A program made the position numbers and the translations under genes. From positions 97,198 to 161,197 of the forward strand of contig CAKSWT010000006.1 of NCBI GenBank assembly GCA_934512135.1: a stretch of DNA of 64,000 nucleotides, given 5' to 3'. The notes under the pieces are model-generated. The model did not search any database. It saw only the letters and a program-made list of their open reading frames with translations, and was not told the DNA's origin. Below, piece by piece: positions 25,377 through 33,523 of the stretch. The DNA comes from an uncultured Oscillospiraceae bacterium. Its GTDB lineage: Bacteria; Bacillota; Clostridia; Oscillospirales; Oscillospiraceae. Within the stretch, counting starts at the first letter, position 1. Every line of letters starts with the position of its first letter.

Positions 25377-26105
25377 ATGATCAGCGCAAAGGAATATTTT
25401 GAAACATATCTCACCTGGAAGAAGAAGGAGTCCAATCTCCGCTCTGCTTCCTACACCTACGAATCCTACGCCACACTGGATATTCAGACCCTCCAGGCCG
25501 AGGCCGCCGCGGAAAATCCCGGCGCCATGGAGGAGCTTGGAGAGCGGTATCTCTTTGGTCTGGACGGCCTGAACGTGGACGCGGAGAAGGCCTGCCAGCT
25601 GTTCGCCCAGGCCGGTGCCGCTGGGGACCCCGACGCCATGCACATGCTGGCAGACGTCCACCGCACCGATGAGTTTGGCATGCTGGACTACGACCAATAT
25701 TTCACGCTGCTCAAGCAGGCCGCAGAGCAGGGATCCTGGAAGGCCATGTTCAATCTGGCCTGTGCCTACTACAAGGGCAAGGATGCCTATGACGGTCATG
25801 GTCCTGACCCTGACAAGGAGGCCGCCCTCAAATGGAGCATGAGCTGTGCAGTGATGACCATGAATCTGCTGGACCTGTTCTTTATCAACAAGTGCTCCAA
25901 TGGCTTCACCGACTACCTCGACGGGGTATTTGCCCTGTTTGTCCAGTCCATCTGTGTCTCCGCCCGGCAGCTGATCCGGGGAGACGGCGTTCCCAAAAAC
26001 GTCAAACGTGCCAAGGCCATGCTGGAGGACGCCCAGGCCTTCTACAAGCATTATTTTGGCGCCCAGTGCAGCGATTTTGGCTCTCTGCTGAAATACTGCC
26101 AGTAA
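25377..26105 (+). CDS. Sel1-repeat (tetratricopeptide-like) protein
   Basis: Protein-interaction scaffold with no enzymatic motif. The 242-residue protein has Sel1-type helical repeats, e.g. NPGAMEELGERYLFGLDGLN, GDPDAMHMLADVH and GSWKAMFNLACAYYKG, then a helical C-terminus ending in another short repeat. It lies 30 nt after the HxlR gene with AGGAGG upstream, so it is probably expressed with it. Partner unknown. Confidence 0.8.
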   Translation: MISAKEYFETYLTWKKKESNLRSASYTYESYATLDIQTLQAEAAAENPGAMEELGERYLFGLDGLNVDAEKACQLFAQAGAAGDPDAMHMLADVHRTDEFGMLDYDQYFTLLKQAAEQGSWKAMFNLACAYYKGKDAYDGHGPDPDKEAALKWSMSCAVMTMNLLDLFFINKCSNGFTDYLDGVFALFVQSICVSARQLIRGDGVPKNVKRAKAMLEDAQAFYKHYFGAQCSDFGSLLKYCQ

Positions 26106-26108
26106 GAT

Positions 26109-26148
26109 GACAAAAGGGGCTCCCTCGCCGGAGGGAGTCCCCTTTGTC
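26109..26148 (+). terminator. Terminator of the HxlR-Sel1 operon (hairpin 1 of a seven-hairpin array)
   Basis: The arm 26109-26126 (GACAAAAGGGGCTCCCTC) pairs with 26131-26148 around a GCCG tetraloop. Its core, CTCCCTCGCCGGAGGGAG, recurs in hairpin 7 at 26355. Confidence 0.75.
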
Positions 26149-26351
26149 AGTTTGTCAAGAACCTCGTAGAGTTTCGCCGCCACAGCGGCGAAAAAAGGTG
26201 AAATCATTTTCCGCCGGGGCGTGTACATGGCGGAAAATACATCTCGGCCTGAAAGTGTGGCTTTTGTGCGCCCGGGGGGCGCACAAAAATGCGCGCATCA
26301 GGCCGCAGCCCCTTTGTCGGAAAAGCCTTCCGGCTTTTTCGACAGTCTCAA

Positions 26352-26383
26352 AAATGGGCTCCCTCGCCGGAGGGAGCCCATTT
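26352..26383 (-). terminator. Terminator of the substrate-binding lipoprotein gene
   Basis: AAATGGGCTCCCTC / GAGGGAGCCCATTT with a GCCG loop. On the minus strand the stem runs into TTTTTGAG, just after the lipoprotein stop. Confidence 0.8.
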
Positions 26384-26385
26384 GT

Positions 26386-28512
26386 TTATATATCCTTTGC
26401 CGCCTGGGCCGGATCTGCGTCGGATTCCAGCACCGATTTCAGCGCGCTTCTGGCCCGCTCCCGCAGGGATGCCGTATCTCCTGCCGTACCGCACAGGCCA
26501 CTTAAATAGCTCCGGAAGGTATCCGCCTGCGCCTGCGTCAGCGGTTCCACCTCATAGAGTTCGCCCTCCAGACTGACCTGGCCGCCTGTGGTGGCGCTGG
26601 TGCCGTCGCTGCTCTCATAGGTGAGCCCCTGGATGGCATCCTGTTCCGCCTCCCGGTAGGCCGTCTCCAGCACCGGGAACCCATTGGCCAGCTGATACTG
26701 CTCCATGGACTGGCTGGACAAAATGGCCTTTAGGAAGGTCCACGCCTCCCCCTGATGGGTAGAGGCAGCGGGAATGGCCAGCTGCTGGGGAGAATATTGC
26801 AGCATCCCCCCGTTGCCGGATTCCGTGGGATACCCCTTGAGCACCATGTCTCCCTCCAGCGCCTTCTGAAGTCCCAGCCAGGTGGAGAAATTTGAGATAT
26901 TTACCTGCCAGAGCAGCAAAGAGCCGTCCTTCAGGCAGGGAATTCCCTGATTTTGCTGATTGGCTGTCAGCGCATAAATTGCGCTGTCCTCCACGGGGAT
27001 CTTCTGAACCGCCGTCACCATAGAAGCATAGTCCGTAATGTAGTTTCCGTCCCGCTCCAGCAGCGTGTCCAGGGTATCATAGGCATTGCTGTACTGCAGC
27101 ACCGCCGCATCCGGGTGCTGGGCGACGATCTGAGCAAACTCCGCCGGTGTCCAGCCCTCCTGCGCCCCCAGCACAGACCCGGTCCCCACCAGGGTGTCAA
27201 CGGTAAAGTAAAGGGGCAGGCCGGTGACGCTTTCTCCAGCCACCAGCGTCTGGCGCAGTCCGTCGGTAAAGCTGGATGCCCCCACCTCGTCGTCGAAGAA
27301 CTGGGAGAGATCCGCAAGGTCCGTCATCCCGTCGAGCTGCTCTGTCAGAATCAAATCCAGATCCTTGGCGTCCTCCTGGAGCCGGGCGGCCCCGTCGCTG
27401 TAGCTCCGGTAGTTCACCAGATGGATCCGGAAGTCCTCCTGGGACTGATTGAAGGCCACCGTCAAGGCGTTCAGGGCGCTGACCAGCTCAGGGTCCCCCA
27501 CACAGTATCCCACATTCACCTGGGTCTTTTCCTGGTCCTGGGACACAGGTACCTGGGTCAGCGTCCCCAGCCGCGTGGCGCTTTGGGTGCTGGACACCAC
27601 ATAGATGGTGGCGGCGTCCTGGGCAGCTGCTGACGCCAGCGCCTCCGGATTGACATCGGTGTCGATCCAATCCAGCACCGCCGTCATGGTTGCGGTTTCT
27701 CCATCCAGGGCATAGAGACTGCCTCCGTCAGAGAGCAGCACGGTTCCCTGCCATCCCGGATAGGCCCGATAGGTTTTGGAGGCCTCCGTCAGGGTTGCTC
27801 CGATGGATTCGGTGTTCAGCAGCTTCACCGCCCCCTGATAGACTCCGCTGGTCCCCAGCTTTTGCGTGCTGAGAACCACCTGTCCGTCGGAAAGCCGCAC
27901 CAAATTGATGCCCTGCTCATCCCCCAGGTCAAAGGACGACACCTGCTTGCCCTGGCGGGAATAAATCCGCAGCCATCCGGCGCCCAGCAAGTAGAAGCTC
28001 CCGTCTCCGTCCACCGCCATGGTGTAGGGATAGAGCTTCCCGGAGTCCGACAGGCTTACCGTCTCCTGGAGACTGCCGCCCTCTGCCGGGACGCTGCAAA
28101 GCTCCAATCCGTTTTCCGTCTCCACGCAGTACCACAGCTCCTCCGCCCCCGGCGCCACGGTGAGTACCGTACCGCTGATGCCATCGGCGGTCACCGGACT
28201 TCCTGCCAAGGGATCGTAGACACTGCGGCTACCGTCGTCCTGGGACACCTCCAGCAGGAGCTTGTCTCCCACAAAAAACAGCCGTTCCGGCACACCGTCC
28301 AGCACCAGGTCCGACCAGGACGGCTGATAGGCATAGCCGGTCTGCTCCTGGGGAGACTGGGTGGTCTGGGGCACCACGGCCGCTGCCGTGGCGGTGGGTC
28401 CTTCCGGCTGAGCTGCGGAGCTCGGGGCGGACGTCTTGTCTCCGCAGCCGGATAAAATAAAGCCCAGGGCCAATACAAGGCCCAGGAGCCGCTTGCACTT
28501 CATGTGTTTCAT
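26386..28512 (-). CDS. Extracellular solute-binding lipoprotein with propeller-like N-terminal region
   Basis: Surface lipoprotein. The signal peptide MKCKRLLGLVLALGFILSGC ends in a lipobox LSGC. Residues about 55-330 form repeated beta blocks (LYDALDGE, FYLLGAGW, YSRQGKQVSSF-like), suggesting a propeller. Residues about 335-640 match a family-1 solute-binding protein (VALFNQSQEDFRIHLVNYRS-like, LPLYFTVDTLVG, AWTFLKAILSSQSMEQY). This two-part design is common in gut Clostridia, but the ligand is unknown. No permease or ATPase gene is adjacent. ATG 28515, 28512 and 28503 are all possible; AGGAGG is 4 nt before 28512. Confidence 0.8.
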   Translation of the reverse strand: MKHMKCKRLLGLVLALGFILSGCGDKTSAPSSAAQPEGPTATAAAVVPQTTQSPQEQTGYAYQPSWSDLVLDGVPERLFFVGDKLLLEVSQDDGSRSVYDPLAGSPVTADGISGTVLTVAPGAEELWYCVETENGLELCSVPAEGGSLQETVSLSDSGKLYPYTMAVDGDGSFYLLGAGWLRIYSRQGKQVSSFDLGDEQGINLVRLSDGQVVLSTQKLGTSGVYQGAVKLLNTESIGATLTEASKTYRAYPGWQGTVLLSDGGSLYALDGETATMTAVLDWIDTDVNPEALASAAAQDAATIYVVSSTQSATRLGTLTQVPVSQDQEKTQVNVGYCVGDPELVSALNALTVAFNQSQEDFRIHLVNYRSYSDGAARLQEDAKDLDLILTEQLDGMTDLADLSQFFDDEVGASSFTDGLRQTLVAGESVTGLPLYFTVDTLVGTGSVLGAQEGWTPAEFAQIVAQHPDAAVLQYSNAYDTLDTLLERDGNYITDYASMVTAVQKIPVEDSAIYALTANQQNQGIPCLKDGSLLLWQVNISNFSTWLGLQKALEGDMVLKGYPTESGNGGMLQYSPQQLAIPAASTHQGEAWTFLKAILSSQSMEQYQLANGFPVLETAYREAEQDAIQGLTYESSDGTSATTGGQVSLEGELYEVEPLTQAQADTFRSYLSGLCGTAGDTASLRERARSALKSVLESDADPAQAAKDI

Positions 28513-28565
28513 CATGCCTCCTGAGATTTGCGTACCGTGCCGGAGTCAGGACCCCGGCACAGCGG

Positions 28566-29339
28566 TTATTTTCGGATGTTCTTTTCGTAAATTCGGCGCA
28601 GGCCCTTGAGCAGGAGCCATTCATCCACCAGAATCTCTCTGCTGCAATGGGGCGCAATGACCCCCGCCAGGGAGCCGGTGGCAATGACCGTACAGGCCCT
28701 TCCCAGCTGCCCTTCCATTCGGTCCACCATGCCGTCCAGCATGGCGGCGGTGCCGATGATTGCCCCGGACTTCATGCTGTCGATGGTGTTCTTTCCAATG
28801 ACGTCCCGGGGCGCTTCCAGGGATATTCTAGGGAGCTGGTCGCAGGCGTCCGCCAAAGCCCCCGCCGACAGCGCCGCCCCCGGGGCGATCACCGTCCCCA
28901 CAAAGCTCTTTTTCTCGTTGACCGCACAGAGGGTCGTCGCCGTATCCAGATCAATGACAATCAGCGGCACCGGATACTCCGCCATCGCCGCCACGGCGTT
29001 CACCACCAAATCGCTGCCCAGCGCCGCTGGGTTATCCATGAGAATGTTCAATCCGGTTTTGACGCCAGGTCCTACCACCAGGGGCTCCCGTCCCAGGGTC
29101 AGCCGCAGTGCCTCCTTGATCTCATTGATCAGCGCGGGGACCACGGAAGAGATGATTCCCCCTCGGATGTCCTGGGTCTTGAGCCCATGCAGCTCCAGGA
29201 TGCTGCGGAAGGCAATGGCATACTCATCCCCGGTTTTGCTGCGGTCCGTGGCCATCCGGGAGACAAACAGGAGCTTCTCCCCCTGAAATACCCCCAGCAC
29301 CAGGTTTGTATTCTCCACGCTCAGCGTTAGAATCATCAT
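28566..29339 (-). CDS. coaX: Type III pantothenate kinase homologue CoaX with altered motifs
   Basis: Expected to phosphorylate pantothenate, the first step to coenzyme A. The 257-residue protein aligns with CoaX throughout (GDEYAIAFRSIL, GIISSVVPAL, VVGPGVKTGL, VIDLDTATTLCAV, GTVIAPGAALSAGAL). Key positions differ: the ATP motif usually DxGNT reads SVENT (residues 7-11), the pantothenate motif usually GADR reads GSDL (108-111, catalytic Asp kept, Arg lost), and DFGTATT reads DLDTATT. It may have changed kinetics or be non-catalytic. It is divergent from coaBC. Confidence 0.8.
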   Translation of the reverse strand: MMILTLSVENTNLVLGVFQGEKLLFVSRMATDRSKTGDEYAIAFRSILELHGLKTQDIRGGIISSVVPALINEIKEALRLTLGREPLVVGPGVKTGLNILMDNPAALGSDLVVNAVAAMAEYPVPLIVIDLDTATTLCAVNEKKSFVGTVIAPGAALSAGALADACDQLPRISLEAPRDVIGKNTIDSMKSGAIIGTAAMLDGMVDRMEGQLGRACTVIATGSLAGVIAPHCSREILVDEWLLLKGLRRIYEKNIRK

Positions 29340-29373
29340 GCAGCATCCTTTCCTGTGACATTCTCACGAGTCT

Positions 29374-29402
29374 ATTGTACCTGAAACGAGGGAAATAATC
29401 AA
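29374..29402 (-). promoter_or_regulatory. Promoter of coaX
   Basis: Minus strand TTGATT (29397-29402), 17-base spacer, TACAAT (29374-29379). Confidence 0.85.
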
Positions 29403-29420
29403 GGAATATCAGCTTTCCGC

Positions 29421-29448
29421 TTGTATTTGCCTGAAAAAATGGTATGAT
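29421..29448 (+). promoter_or_regulatory. Promoter of coaBC
   Basis: TTGTAT (29421-29426), 16-base spacer, TATGAT (29443-29448), back to back with the coaX promoter. Confidence 0.7.
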
Positions 29449-29478
29449 GAAGGGGAAAAACCGACAGGAGGTATTTCC

Positions 29479-30672
29479 ATGCTACAGGGAAAACATGTGC
29501 TGCTGGGTGTGTCCGGCGGCATTGCTGCCTATAAAATTCCGAATCTCTGCTCCCTTCTTGTAAAGCACGGCGTCCATGTGGAGACCATTCTCACGGAGCA
29601 TGCGTCAAAGATTGTCTCTCCCATTCCTTTTGAAAGTCTCTCCGGCAACCGTTGCCACCTCGATACCTTTGATCCCCTGGACACCGCCAAGATCGAACAC
29701 ATCGCCCTGGCCCGGGAGGCGGATCTGCTGGTGATTGCCCCCGCCTCGGCAAACATTTTGGCCAAGCTCCGCTGGGGCCTAGCCGATGATCTGCTGACCA
29801 CCACGGCGCTGGCCTGCACCTGTCCCATTCTCCTGGTCCCCGCCATGAATACCGCCATGTACCAGAATCCCGCCACCCAGGATAATCTGGAGGCCCTGAG
29901 GCAGCGGGGCTTTCACATTCTGGAGCCAGTCTCCGGGCATCTGGCCTGCGGCGCCGTCGGTCCCGGAAAAATGCCGGAGCCTGCCGACATTTTCGACCGC
30001 ATTGAGGCGGAGATCGCCTGGGAGAAGGATTTGTCCGGTCTTCGGGTGCTGGTTTCTGCCGGTCCCACTCAGGAGCCCATTGATCCGGTACGCTATATCA
30101 CCAACCACTCCTCCGGGAAAATGGGCTATGCCCTGGCCCATGCGGCCATGCTGCGAGGGGCCCAGGTGACGTTGGTCTCCGGTCCCACAGCGCTGAAATA
30201 TCCGCCTCTGGTGGAGACCATTCCTGTGATTACCGCCCAGGATATGTACGACGCCGTCACGGCCAGAGCCCCCCAGGCCGACATTGTCATCAAGGCTGCC
30301 GCTGTCGCCGACTACACCCCTGCCACCGTGGCGGACAACAAGATCAAAAAAACCGACGGGGACATGTCCATTCCCCTTCGCCGCACCCAGGACATCATCG
30401 GCTGTCTTGGGGCGAATCGGACCCCGGGACAGTTCCTCTGCGGCTTCTCCATGGAGACGGAAAACATGCTGGAAAACAGCCGGAAAAAGCTGCAAAAAAA
30501 GCATCTGGACATGGTAGTGGCCAATAATGTCAAGGTTTCCGGCGCCGGTTTTCAGGGGGATACCAACGTCATCACCCTGATCACCGCCGAGGACGTCACG
30601 GAGCTTCCTCTGATGGACAAGGAGGCAGCCGCCCACGCCATTCTGGACAAGATCATCGGCATGCGGCGCTAA
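29479..30672 (+). CDS. coaBC: Bifunctional phosphopantothenoylcysteine decarboxylase/synthase CoaBC
   Basis: Makes 4'-phosphopantetheine from 4'-phosphopantothenate and cysteine. The 397-residue protein has the FMN-dependent CoaC half (GVSGGIAAYKIPNL, APASANILAK, PAMNTAMY, and the GHLACG lid with catalytic Cys), then the CoaB half from about 180 (VLVSAGPTQEPIDPVRYITN, NHSSGKMGYALA, KAAAVADYTP, KIKK). All key motifs are intact. CAGGAGG precedes the start. Its last 4 bases overlap the convergent SSB-like gene. Confidence 0.96.
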   Translation: MLQGKHVLLGVSGGIAAYKIPNLCSLLVKHGVHVETILTEHASKIVSPIPFESLSGNRCHLDTFDPLDTAKIEHIALAREADLLVIAPASANILAKLRWGLADDLLTTTALACTCPILLVPAMNTAMYQNPATQDNLEALRQRGFHILEPVSGHLACGAVGPGKMPEPADIFDRIEAEIAWEKDLSGLRVLVSAGPTQEPIDPVRYITNHSSGKMGYALAHAAMLRGAQVTLVSGPTALKYPPLVETIPVITAQDMYDAVTARAPQADIVIKAAAVADYTPATVADNKIKKTDGDMSIPLRRTQDIIGCLGANRTPGQFLCGFSMETENMLENSRKKLQKKHLDMVVANNVKVSGAGFQGDTNVITLITAEDVTELPLMDKEAAAHAILDKIIGMRR

Positions 30673-31283
30673 TCCGGCAGGGCCTGGGCCGTGGTCACCG
30701 AGACCTCATAGGCCGTTCGCTCCTCGCCGCCCTGATCGGTCTGCTTGTAGTAGGTTCTGCTCTGCAGCCGCCCCTGGAGCCATAGCTCGGTTCCCTTGGC
30801 GCAGGCTGCCGCCATCCGTGCCAGGCTTCCCCAGAGAATACAGGGCAGATAATCCATCCGTCCGTAGCGCCGCTCCACAGCCAGCATCACGTCACAGATC
30901 TCCCGGCCCAGGGGCGTCCTGCGGTACACCGGCTCCCGGCAAATTCGACCCTGAAGCTCCACTTGGTTGTCCGGCTGTCCCTGGGTGATTTGCACCTGGC
31001 CGGCCAAAACGGAGATTACCAGCCGCCGGCCTTCTCCGCTGCGGTTGTTATAGGAGCGGAGCTGCCCCGTTACCTCGATCATATCCCCGGCGCTGGGGTC
31101 CAGCCCCGCCAGCAGACTATGCTCTGCCATCACCGGCACCGTATCCCGGTTCCCGGAAAGTCGCTGTATCTCCAGGGAAAACCGGTCAAACTGTCTTCCG
31201 TGGTTTTCGTGGGAAAACTGCGGCAGCTCCACCAATTCCCCCCGCAGGAGCACCATATTATTGGATTCATACATCTGTTCCAT
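30669..31283 (-). CDS. SSB-like protein with two OB-type domains
   Basis: Probable single-stranded DNA-binding or primosomal-type protein. In the 204 residues an OB-fold pattern appears twice: NMVLLRGELVELPQF...FDRFSLEIQRL (about 10-95) and NQVELQGRICREPVYRRTPLGREICDVMLAVER...YLPCILWG (about 100-190), with GTELWLQGRLQSRTYY. The second half is closest to SSB. It lacks the acidic C-terminal tip of housekeeping SSB, so it is not the main replicative SSB. GAGGTG lies upstream of ATG 31283. Confidence 0.72.
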   Translation of the reverse strand: MEQMYESNNMVLLRGELVELPQFSHENHGRQFDRFSLEIQRLSGNRDTVPVMAEHSLLAGLDPSAGDMIEVTGQLRSYNNRSGEGRRLVISVLAGQVQITQGQPDNQVELQGRICREPVYRRTPLGREICDVMLAVERRYGRMDYLPCILWGSLARMAAACAKGTELWLQGRLQSRTYYKQTDQGGEERTAYEVSVTTAQALPD

Positions 31284-31365
31284 CCCATCCACCTCTTCCT
31301 CGTGATGGAACACTATATTCGGAACAGACCGTGTCTATGCACGCCCCACCTCAGGAGGTCTTATC

Positions 31366-33384
31366 ATGAAATATTCCAGGCTGTTTGCCCCCATTCAAAT
31401 CGGCACCATGGCCCTGAAAAACCGGATTGTCATGCCGGCTATGCATCATCTCTACACGGAAAACGGCTACGCCACCCCCCGGTTCTGCCAGTATTACTGG
31501 GATCGGGTGGAAGGCGGTGCCGGACTGATTATCGTCGGCTCCTGCCGGTTCGACGACTACGGCGCCAAGGCCAACTCCATGTCCCTTCGCACCGATGACA
31601 CCATTCCCGGCTGGAAGGCCTTCACCGACGGTGTCCATGCCCGTGGAGGGAAGGTGGCTGTTCAGCTCTATCACGCAGGACGATATATGCCAAAGCGTGA
31701 CGTTCCCTGCGGCGGTGACGCCCTGTCCCCCTCTGCCACCTTTGCCACCTATACCCGGGAAACTGCGCCGGAAATGACCCGGGAACAAATTTATCAGCTG
31801 CTGGAGGACTATGCCGCCGGGGCCAGACGGGCTGTTGCGGCGGGCTTTGACGCCGTGGAGGTCAGCGCCTCCTCGGGGTATCTGCTCTGTCAGTTTCTCT
31901 CCCCTCTTACCAATCTTCGGACCGATGAGTTCGGCGGAAGCTTTGAAAACCGCTGCCGCTTCCCGCTGATGGTATTGGACCGGGTGAAATCCGCCCTGGA
32001 TGGCCGTGTTCCCCTGATTCTCCGACTGGGCGCCGACGACTTTGTCCCCGGCTCCAACACCCTGGAGGATGCCATGGCCTTTGCCCCTCTGGCGGAGCAG
32101 CATGGCGTGGATCTGTTCAACGTCACCGGCGGCTGGCACGAGACAAAAATCCCTCAGCTCACCGGCGATCTGCCTCGGGGAGGCCTGAGCTATCTGGGCA
32201 AGGGAATCCGGTCGGTGGTCCATGTGCCTGTGATGATGTGCAACCGAGTCCAGGACCCGGACACCGCGGAAAAGCTCCTGGCGCTGGGCCGGGCTGACCT
32301 GGTGGGCTTCGGCCGCCCGCTGCTGGCAGACCCGGAGCTGCCCAATAAGGCCCGTGCCGGCCGTGTCCAGGAGATTCGCCCCTGCATGGCCTGCAACCAG
32401 GGATGTCTTGCCAACACCTTCTTTGACCGTCCCATCACCTGTCTGGTCAATGGCCGCTGCGGTCAGGAGCTGACGCTCCCCCTTCGCCACGCCGCAGCCC
32501 CCAAAAGGGTTCTGGTGATCGGCGGCGGCCCCGCCGGGTGCGAAGCCGCCTACCGGGCCGCAGAGAAGGGACACCAGGTGACCCTGATGGAGCAGTCCCA
32601 CGCCCTGGGAGGCCAGCTTCGCCAGGTCGTCCACGTTCCGGCCCGGCAGGAGTTCCAGACGCTGCTTTCCTTCTACGAGACAAATCTCCAGCGCCTTGGG
32701 GTCCGGATCCTGCGAAATCGAAAGGCCACTCCGGCAGATGCCCAGGGCTATGATCAGGTAATCGTAGCCACCGGAGGTGCGCCCAATCACACAGTCCTTC
32801 CTGTGGAGCCTGACGCCGTTCCTGTGTACACTGCCCGGGAAATTCTCTCCGGACAGATCATGGCCGGGCAATCCGTGGTCGTCATCGGCGGCAGCTACAT
32901 CGGCTGCTTTACCGCGCAGTATCTGGCCCGAGAAGGGGCCATGAGCCCCGAGGAGCTGTTTTTCTCCCTGACCAACCGCTCGGACACCATGGAACACATC
33001 ACCCAGCGGCTAAATCATTCTGACCGCCAGGTGGTTCTGCTGGAGCAGGGGAAGAAGATCGGATTTGGCTTTGAGTCCGGCACCAGCTGGCCGGTTCTAG
33101 GGGACCTGAATCGTTTGGGCGTCCCCTTTAAAAAGCTCACCCAGGTCACCGCCATCACATCCCAGGGGGTTGTCGCCCGGGAAACCAAAAAGGATGGCAC
33201 CGTCGCAGAGCAATTCTACCCCTGTGACTGTGTGGTTGTGGCCTCTGGCGTTCATGCGGACCCCTCCCTGGCCGACGCCATAGGCGAGGCGGGCATCCCC
33301 GTTCTCTGTGTGGGCAACGCCAATCTGCTGGGCAAGGCCATTGACGCCATCCGCACCGGCTGCATCGCCGGTATGTCGGTGTAA
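31366..33384 (+). CDS. NADH:flavin oxidoreductase / 4Fe-4S enoate-reductase family enzyme
   Basis: Flavin-dependent reductase of the 2,4-dienoyl-CoA reductase/BaiCD/enoate-reductase group. The 672-residue protein has an FMN TIM barrel (residues 1-330) with LKNRIVMPAMH, QLYHAGRY (His103) and NLRTDEFGGSFENRCRF. The cluster motif C340-x2-C343-x3-C347-x11-C359 follows, then an FAD/NAD(P)H domain with IGGGPAGCEAAYRA (from 385) and VVIGGSYIGCFTA. The usual HGAHGYL of the barrel reads SASSGYL. Substrate unknown; enoates, bile-acid or dietary aromatic intermediates are typical of the family. CAGGAGG precedes the start. Confidence 0.88.
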   Translation: MKYSRLFAPIQIGTMALKNRIVMPAMHHLYTENGYATPRFCQYYWDRVEGGAGLIIVGSCRFDDYGAKANSMSLRTDDTIPGWKAFTDGVHARGGKVAVQLYHAGRYMPKRDVPCGGDALSPSATFATYTRETAPEMTREQIYQLLEDYAAGARRAVAAGFDAVEVSASSGYLLCQFLSPLTNLRTDEFGGSFENRCRFPLMVLDRVKSALDGRVPLILRLGADDFVPGSNTLEDAMAFAPLAEQHGVDLFNVTGGWHETKIPQLTGDLPRGGLSYLGKGIRSVVHVPVMMCNRVQDPDTAEKLLALGRADLVGFGRPLLADPELPNKARAGRVQEIRPCMACNQGCLANTFFDRPITCLVNGRCGQELTLPLRHAAAPKRVLVIGGGPAGCEAAYRAAEKGHQVTLMEQSHALGGQLRQVVHVPARQEFQTLLSFYETNLQRLGVRILRNRKATPADAQGYDQVIVATGGAPNHTVLPVEPDAVPVYTAREILSGQIMAGQSVVVIGGSYIGCFTAQYLAREGAMSPEELFFSLTNRSDTMEHITQRLNHSDRQVVLLEQGKKIGFGFESGTSWPVLGDLNRLGVPFKKLTQVTAITSQGVVARETKKDGTVAEQFYPCDCVVVASGVHADPSLADAIGEAGIPVLCVGNANLLGKAIDAIRTGCIAGMSV

Positions 33385-33451
33385 GAATCCGGTGGCCGGG
33401 GCCTGAGCCCCGGTCCCTATGGGCCGCCCTCCGGAATTTCTTTTTCCCCTC

Positions 33452-33480
33452 TTGCTTTTCCCTGGTCCCTACCGTATAAT
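33452..33480 (+). promoter_or_regulatory. Promoter of the MATE-yjjG operon
   Basis: TTGCTT (33452-33457), 17-base spacer, TATAAT (33475-33480). Confidence 0.8.
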
Positions 33481-33523
33481 GTGTTGAGACATTTCGATTT
33501 TGCGTGAATTAGGAGGTTATCTT

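Larger units (their letters stand above)
26109..26383. repeat. Array of seven hairpins between convergent genes
   Basis: Stem positions: 26109-26148; 26172-26193 (TTTCGCCGC/GCGGCGAAA); 26206-26238 (ATTTTCCGCC/GGCGGAAAAT); 26245-26305 (CGGCCTGA/TCAGGCCG), enclosing 26262-26288 (TTTTGTGCGCCC/GGGCGCACAAAA); 26315-26344 (near-perfect TGTCGGAAAAGCC arm); and 26352-26383. Most stems carry A/T ends flanking a GC core. Nearly all of the 280-base gap is base-paired. Confidence 0.75.

Noticed and set aside
33392..33450. Possible terminator after the flavin reductase at 31366
   Set aside because: A CCGGGGC/GCCCCGG stem exists, but no T-tract follows directly; too weak to list as a feature.
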